From NCBI GenBank assembly GCA_027922465.2, contig BQMF02000117.1, positions 558,001 through 622,000 of the forward strand: 64,000 bases of DNA. Reading direction: 5' to 3'. Of this stretch, positions 58,262 through 64,000 are shown in pieces. This DNA comes from Turritopsis dohrnii (Eukaryota; Cnidaria; Hydrozoa; Anthoathecata; Oceaniidae). Each line of letters starts with the position of its first letter. Position 1 is the stretch's first letter. Position numbers and translations under genes: made by a program. Below the pieces are notes generated by a model. The model did no database searches. It saw nothing but the letters and a program-made list of their open reading frames with translations, and was not told the DNA's origin.

Positions 58262-58764
58262 CCACTTACATTTGGGCGGTAGGGTTAGGAGAATTCAGCA
58301 TTAGATCACGGAGATTTTATGAAATAAAATTCCTTAATTACGTAAGGCGCGCAGCGCCGCAATGTAATTGGGATTTTATGAATAAAATCGAAGTAGATCT
58401 AATGCTGTCCCACCCTCACCTTACCCATATCAATAACCTATTTTGTATATATTTTTTAGCATTTAGAGGTCGAGGTTCGTACTATACCAATCGTGGTGGT
58501 AGAGGCTCTTACAACCGGGGTCGTCGTTATAAAAATTAGTGTAAATACGTTCAGAAGAGAATAAAAGCTTCACTTTATAAATATGTGTATTTAATGTCTG
58601 GGATGTCTAGATTATGTTCGAGATGTTTGGCTGTGTGTGTTCCGGAGTTCCACTTACATTTGTGCGGTAGGGTTAGGAGAATTCAGCATTAGATCTACTT
58701 CGATTTTATTCATAAAATCCCAATTACATTGCGGCGCTGCGCGCCTTACGTAATTAAGGAATTT
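58262..58764. repeat. DIRS 3' terminal repeat complex
   Basis: A direct repeat (CCACTTACATTTG and about 45 bp, at 58262 and 58647) is combined with an inverted repeat of about 80 bp (58327-58408 and 58685-58764, containing GGCGCGCAGCGCCGC). This combination resembles the terminal and internal complementary regions of DIRS elements. Between them a Gly/Arg-rich tail (RGGRGSYNRGRR) is encoded at 58455-58539. Confidence 0.6.
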
Positions 58765-58766
58765 TT

Positions 58767-60935
58767 GTGTATGCAAGAAAGCCTACAAATTGTCGTTCTT
58801 CGTGTTTTCCTTCTTTCTGTCCTCTCCCAAACCTGGTGAGATCATGATCAATAAAACCTTCTTATATTTTTTTCTTGTTTTTTATGTAAACTTTGGCTAT
58901 TTCTTGTTTCGAATCAAAGTTTGAAACGCAGATTTCTAATGGATTTTTCGCTTTAATTTTTTTTTGAAAAAGTTTTTCAATTTCCGTGCTTATAGCGTAG
59001 GAAATTGTTTGGTTTAGACATTCTATCTATCTCTCTGTCACAGTTTTTCGTCGTTTTCGGAAAGTCCGTTCGGATTTCGGATTGTTTCTTTATTCAGAAT
59101 TGTTAATGACTGACCTATGCTAGGAACTTAGGACAGGTTTGACTAAAATTGGGCAATTTAGACAAGCTACTGATTTAGAAGTTGACGGTCATTTTGTCAG
59201 ACTTGACTAAATTTGGGCAATTTGGGCCAAATTTGGACGAAATTTCGAAAGTTCTTCAAATTTCATGAAATTTTGCATGGATTACTTTTGAAAGGTGCTG
59301 ATTTCAATTCTGGCAATTATTTTGGCAGATTTGAATAAAATTGGACAATTTGGGCCATATTTGGACCAAATTTCGAAAGTTCTTCAAACTTCATGAAATT
59401 TTGCATGTATTACAATTGAAAGGTGCTGATTTCAAATTTGATAGTCACTTTGTCAGAATTGAATAAAATTGAAAGTTCGAAAGTTCTTCAAATTTCATGA
59501 AATTTTGCATGGATTACATTTGAAAGTTGCTGATTTCAAATTTGACAGTCATTTTGTCAGAATTGACTAAAATTGGACATTTTGGGCCAAATTTGGTCCA
59601 AATTTCGAAAGTTCTTCAAATTTCATGAAAGTTTCCATGGATTACATTTGAAAGGTGCTGATTTCAAATTTGACAGTCATTTTGTCAGAATTGACTAAAA
59701 TTGGACAATTTGGGCCAAATTTGGACCAAATTTCGAAAGTTCTTCAAACTTCATGAAATTTTGCATGTATTACAATTGAAAGGTGCTGATTTCAAATTTG
59801 ATAGTCATTTTGTCAGAATTGAATAAAATTGAAAGTTCGAAAGTTCTTCAAATTTCATGAAATTTTGCATGGATTACATTTGAAAGTTGCTGATTTCAAA
59901 TTTGACAGTCATTTTGTCAGAATTGACTAAAATTGGACAATTTGGGCCAAATTTGGTCCAAATTTCGAAAGTTCTTCAAATTTCATGAAAGTTTGCATGG
60001 ATTACATTTGAAAGGTGCTGATTTCAAATTTGACAGTCATTTTGTCAGAATTGACTAAAATTGGACAATTTGGGCCAAATTTGGACCAAACTTCAAAAGT
60101 TCTTCAAATTTCATGAAATTTTGCATGGATTACATTTGAACGGTGCTGATTTCAAATTTGATAGTCATTTTGTCAGAATTGACTAAAATTGGACAATTTA
60201 GGCCAATTTTGGTCCAAATTTCGAAAGTTCTTCAAATTTCATGAAAGTTTGCATGGATTACATTTGAAAGGTGCTGATTTCAAATTTGACAGTCATTTTG
60301 TCAGAGTTGACTAAAATTGGACAATTTGGGCCAAATTTGGACCAAATCTCAAAAAATCTTCAATTTTCATGAATAAACATCATGCGTAAGATATTGGTGA
60401 ATTGTTTTTCTGGCCCCGAAACATCATAATGAATTGCAAAGTTGTCAAGATTAAGTTAAATAAATTAAAGAAGAGAGTAATTTGATGATTTTCAGACTGT
60501 ATCAAATTATTAGTCAGTGTACAAGTCATTCAGATATCTTGAAAATTAGCCTAAATCAATTTTCTCAAGGGCTGATGCGGAAATTGTTCAAGCCTAATGC
60601 CTTCTAGTTTTTCTTTCTTTTGGCTCTTACAGAATTTCTTTAACAAATGTTTATCTTATTTTGATTATAAAATACGTAACCATGGTTTCAGTTCACTCAT
60701 TTCTTTTGTTTGTAGCCAATACTTTCTGATATTACTTGTTAAGCCTTAATTACACTTTCTGAAAGGTATAAATTAGTATCAGTGTGACATAGGACCAAGA
60801 GATGACAAAAAGTAACAAAGTTTTCTTTGCTTTTGTTTCCGTTGTATAGCTTGCAATGTATAGCTTGCTGTGTGTACAAATTGGAATGCTTGCGGGCGGG
60901 GGCATTTTTATCTAAAGCTACATGCTAGTTTATAA
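58767..60935. mobile_element. Inverted copy of the 52.7-kb insertion, split by satellite
   Basis: 58767-58995 and 60595-60935 are reverse complements of 53385-53560 and 52696-53360 respectively. The satellite array lies between them. The outer end CTACATGCTAG at 60930 matches the left end of the first copy. The two copies thus flank the DIRS body in opposite orientation. Confidence 0.7.
59130..60375. repeat. Satellite array, about 128-bp unit with 103-bp variants
   Basis: About ten head-to-tail units each contain ATTTTGTCAGAATTGA and CGAAAGTTCTTCAAA. Spacing is about 128 bp, with two 103-104-bp units that lack the TTGGGCCAAATTTGG segment. The short units recur about 358 bp apart, which indicates a higher-order repeat. 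The leftmost units are most diverged. Confidence 0.85.
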
Positions 60936-61218
60936 TAGTTTTGTCCAATGAGGATGTCGAAGTTGATTTCAATCGTGTCGTGTCGTACTGAATCGATTAT
61001 TAACGAGCACATTCCATCAGGTCCTGCTCAGGGTTTAAAGTTCAAAATTCTTTCCAAGAAAAAGCCAAGACGAAACAGCTTGTAAAACATCTAGTAGAGC
61101 AGTTTTGAACATTGCCATGCCATCCGATTACTATAACCATGCCAGATTTAGTGATTCGTTTCGTTTCACTGATCCTTCGTAGAAAGCAAATAGTGCTCTA
61201 GGGCTTTATTAATTTTTA

Positions 61219-61592
61219 GGGGCGGTTTATATGAGAGGCGAGACAGGACGTTTGCCGGGATGGGACGAAAAACAGGATGAATTTATCCCGCCTTTACATG
61301 AGAAAACATTAAGCAGGAGTTTTGCCGGGACGAGACAGAAATCGCATTTGAAACATTGTAAAACGTCCCGGGACAGTGTGTTTATATGATGAAAAACGTC
61401 CCACTTCAAGTAGGATCCCGGTTTGAGAAAGCGAGATCTCGCCTAACCGGGACGGGAGGTTTTTTGTCCCGGGATAGTTTTTTTCATATAAACACGAGAT
61501 AGATTTTTTATGAAAACTTCAGTGGAGGCGGGATCCCGTTTTTCGTCCCGTCCCGGCAAACGTCTCGTCCCGCCTCTCATATAAACAGCCCC
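61219..61592. mobile_element. 374-bp Harbinger-like MITE
   Basis: Inverted ends of about 60 bp start GGGGC(G/T)GTTTATATGAGA and are GC-rich (CCCGTCCCGGCAAACG). The element is flanked by TTA at 61216-61218 and 61593-61595. The 3-bp TTA duplication fits PIF/Harbinger. CCCGGGAC motifs repeat inside. There is no coding region. Confidence 0.75.
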
Positions 61593-61595
61593 TTA

Positions 61596-62039
61596 GTCTT
61601 TTTCAATGATTAGCCGTTATCGAAAAACCACTGAATTAGCGGGATTCGGAAAAATCATGTTTCGTTTACACGCACGAAGCTATTTTTCTATAGATTTGTA
61701 GGGAATTATATACAACTTAGTAGAGTTGTTCGTGAATTTTTCCCTACAAAGTCATTAAAAACTTCACATCAACACTTGAAATAAGCGTGCAAAGTAATGA
61801 TGTTTCTTTTGATACAACAAAAGGCTCTAAATCTCTGAAGTACCGTTTTAGTAGAACAGTTTTAAAAGAATTCTCACAAGTAATTGATTTTTTTCGTGTA
61901 ACAGGCTCGTCGAATTTACGAACCTCCCTAATAAAGATCTCAGTTATCAATCTAAAAGTTTGTAAAACCGATTGTATAGTTTTTGTTTCTACTATCATCA
62001 AATACCTTGAAATATCTCAAATTTATACTACAATAACAT
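61596..62039. other. Non-coding spacer
   Basis: AT-rich spacer between the MITE and the Helitron fragment. Nothing was recognised. Confidence 0.4.
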
Positions 62040-63190
62040 AGTGGGTGGCATGGCAACGTTGAGAAGAAAATTGTATGTAAAATGTATAATGCAAGTATTC
62101 GGCAAGGTGAAAGGTGTTTCTTACGTCTGCTGTTGTTACATGTTCCTGGTGCGACTTCCTTTGAATACCTTAGAACTGCTAATGGGATTTTATATAGATC
62201 TTTTAGGGAAGCATGTATTGCACTTGGACTGTTGGATGTGTACTAACAGTAAATGTCGCAATCGCCAGTAAATGTCGCAACGCCAGTTAATGTCGCAAAA
62301 TTGCCAGTAAGTGTCGCAATTCAACAGTAAGTGTCGTAAAATCGCCAGTAAGTGTCGCAACTAGAATTTTCATTCGTTTTAATTTTTTTTAACAATAAAT
62401 GTCGTAATGTTTTTCAAAATCAACAGCAAATGTCGCAAACTTACACAAAGTGATTTTGATCATATAATGTGGAAGGTATGAAAAGGAAAGACCTGTTGCT
62501 TAAATCAATCGGTCAGGACTCACTTTGGGAAATCTTGAAGCATAGAGTAACTACCTTATCGGCCCTAATGTGGCGTTAATTTTGGTGCGCGGCGTTAAAA
62601 GGGCCGGCGTAAAAAGGGCCAATAAATGGAAATTTCTCAAAAAATCGGCGTTATTTTTTAAATTATAGCTGTCTTATTTTTATATTTTGCCATCTCTGTG
62701 ACATGTCATGTAGGTCCATCAGCGCACTGTGCGATGAGTAGTACGACATCTTGATCAGAAAAATCAGTGTCAAGTTCAAAACAAGGATGGAGAAGATATT
62801 GGTTAGAAATCGAAATAATAAAGTTGCGACATTTACTGTTGCGACACTTACTGGCGATTATGCGACACTTACTGTTGAATTGCAACACTTACTGGCAATT
62901 TTGCGACATTTACTGGCGTTTGCGACATTTACTGGCGATTGCGACATTTACTGGCAATACAGAATGAGGGTACTTTGTGGATACGAACCATAGAAAAACT
63001 TGCTGAATCAGTAAATCCCTCCAAAACTCGAAAAGCGTTCTCCTTTGTTCTGGTCCAAGGAGAGCCAAGCAATCCGGCTGAGTTGTGGGAAAGATTCCGT
63101 GCTTACATGCTTGAAGATGTTTTGAGACATCAGCAGGAAGTTCAAACTGAGCAGTCAGCTCTTAGTAAAATTCAGGAAGTCCGTGCGTAA
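62040..63190 (+). pseudogene. Helitron Rep/helicase fragment, split by a MITE
   Basis: Before the split, one frame reads NASIRQGERCFLRLLLLH and VPGATSFEYLRTANG, then FREACIALGLLD (62085-62240). After it, WIRTIEKLAESV and FVLVQGEPSNPAELWERF follow (62979-63190). These are conserved blocks from the start of the Helitron helicase region, where family members read R-F-Y-L-R-x-L-L-L-H-V-P-G. Helitrons move by rolling-circle replication. Stops before and after, and the insertion, make it inactive. Confidence 0.7.
62247..62954. mobile_element. Element with tandem-repeat inverted ends
   Basis: Six to seven copies of CAGTAAATGTCGCAA-type units on the left (62247-62445) face about seven complementary units on the right (62822-62954). 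The array ends at both Helitron breakpoints. The 370-bp interior has GGCGTTA/GGGCC motifs. It is a MITE-like element whose termini are themselves arrays. The family is unknown. Confidence 0.75.
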
Positions 63191-64000
63191 TACAAAATCG
63201 ACAAAAACAAATCCGGGGGTAAATGCAACAATAGCGATATTTACACTTTTATTATAAAAAACCGTAGCATATAGTGAAAAACTTCATAAGTTTTGCTTAA
63301 ATAAGAAGGAAATGAAGTAAATATCTAAGAAAATCCCTGTTTTACCCCTGACCAGGACCTTAAAAATTAAGATTTGACAATCTGTTGCAGTTTTTTTGTT
63401 GTTGTTTTAATTATCAAATTAAAATTAGTATTTTGTTGTTATAAACTGTTGAGTGAGTTTTGAAAATGTTTAAAAATAATGTAGCTAAATAAACGTTATG
63501 TGACGAAGTTAAAATGTTTTTATTTTTCCCTTATATTGAACCTAAAGACATTATCGATGCAGTGACAGAAGTCAATAATGATCACTAAAAACGTTGTGAT
63601 CAATTTAATTAAGGGTACATCTCCACCCAGTGCAAGTGAAATGTCTTTCGAAAGAATAATAGTAAAGGTTTTGCTATCGAAAAAACTTTTAATGTAATGT
63701 GTCTTTAATATTGTAAAAGTTTTCTCCCAAGAGCTTATAGAATGGCAATCGAACAATCTAGAAAAAAAGAATTATCACAGATGGTTTCTACTTGTGGTTG
63801 CTTTCGAACTAACTTCTGTATCTTTAATCTCCAACTGAATATAGGAACCAGTCAATTAAGTTCAATTTAATACACAAGCAGGTGCTACCTGTAAATGTTT
63901 CAAAATAATACATTACCAAATCGAATAACACAGTATTTTAAATTGGCTTTCAGATTTGTGCTGAAGGTGCCGGAATAACAAATAAAATAAAAAGCGTTTC
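63191..64000. other. Non-coding, nothing recognised
   Basis: AT-rich sequence to the end of the window. No gene or repeat was seen. Confidence 0.4.

Larger units (their letters stand above)
52436..58764 (+). mobile_element. DIRS-type tyrosine-recombinase retrotransposon, degraded and interrupted
   Basis: In order: an ORF1 (gag-like) N-terminal part, a 1.94-kb foreign insertion, the rest of ORF1, reverse transcriptase, RNase H and a methyltransferase-like region, a tyrosine recombinase, and a 3' zone of inverted and direct repeats (58262-58764). This is the DIRS gene set. DIRS elements use the recombinase and a circular intermediate instead of an integrase. The 5' terminal repeat was not found. 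Confidence 0.8.

Noticed and set aside
62247..62954. CRISPR array
   Set aside because: Units are short, irregular in spacing and lack unique spacers; they face each other in opposite orientation, and the context is a eukaryotic transposon.

Overview
This is an AT-rich, transposon-laden stretch of an animal nuclear genome. It has spliced genes with GT-AG introns, innexin gap-junction genes, a WASH-complex gene, a eukaryotic-type RNA-dependent RNA polymerase (RdRP), and DIRS, LINE, Ty3/gypsy, Helitron, Harbinger and pogo remnants. The divergent innexins, the DIRS elements and the retained RdRP suggest a cnidarian, most likely a hydrozoan. That assignment is inference; no species can be named from the sequence alone.

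Layout. 1-7.3 kb: non-autonomous DNA transposons, one carrying a broken P2X7-ballast-like coding fragment, an 18-bp minisatellite, and two copies of a CR1/L2-like LINE. 7.35-17.1 kb, plus strand: the main gene, with an 8-kb exon and a short second exon. It encodes an RdRP catalytic domain, a long coiled linker, a DEAH11/12-type RNA helicase and a partial RING-IBR module in one polypeptide. 18.3-27.5 kb: a decayed Ty3/gypsy element (minus strand), a long non-coding stretch, and a Harbinger element lying in a pogo-like element. 27.8-30.1 kb, minus strand: a complete four-coding-exon WASHC1 gene. 30.1-43 kb: SINEs and nested inverted-repeat elements up to 7.1 kb long, one with a deleted transposon gene and one holding a DIRS recombinase fragment. 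43.4-48.9 kb, minus strand: an intact two-exon innexin and a decayed duplicate interrupted by about 1.9 kb of foreign sequence. 49-61 kb: a nested complex around a DIRS retrotransposon with a satellite array. 61.2-63.2 kb: a small Harbinger-like MITE, then a Helitron helicase fragment split by a tandem-repeat element.

Only three loci look like functional host genes: the RdRP-helicase-RBR fusion, WASHC1 and the upstream-most intact innexin. They have no evident pathway link. The fusion is the notable system. It places RNA copying, RNA unwinding and a ubiquitin-ligase-like zinc module in one protein, in a neighbourhood rich in inverted repeats that could make double-stranded RNA. The domain calls rest on visible motifs; a role in RNA silencing or transposon/virus defence is inference.

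Limits. Exons upstream of 7349 were not found. Transposon ends were placed by eye. Family assignments rest on remembered motifs and not on a search.
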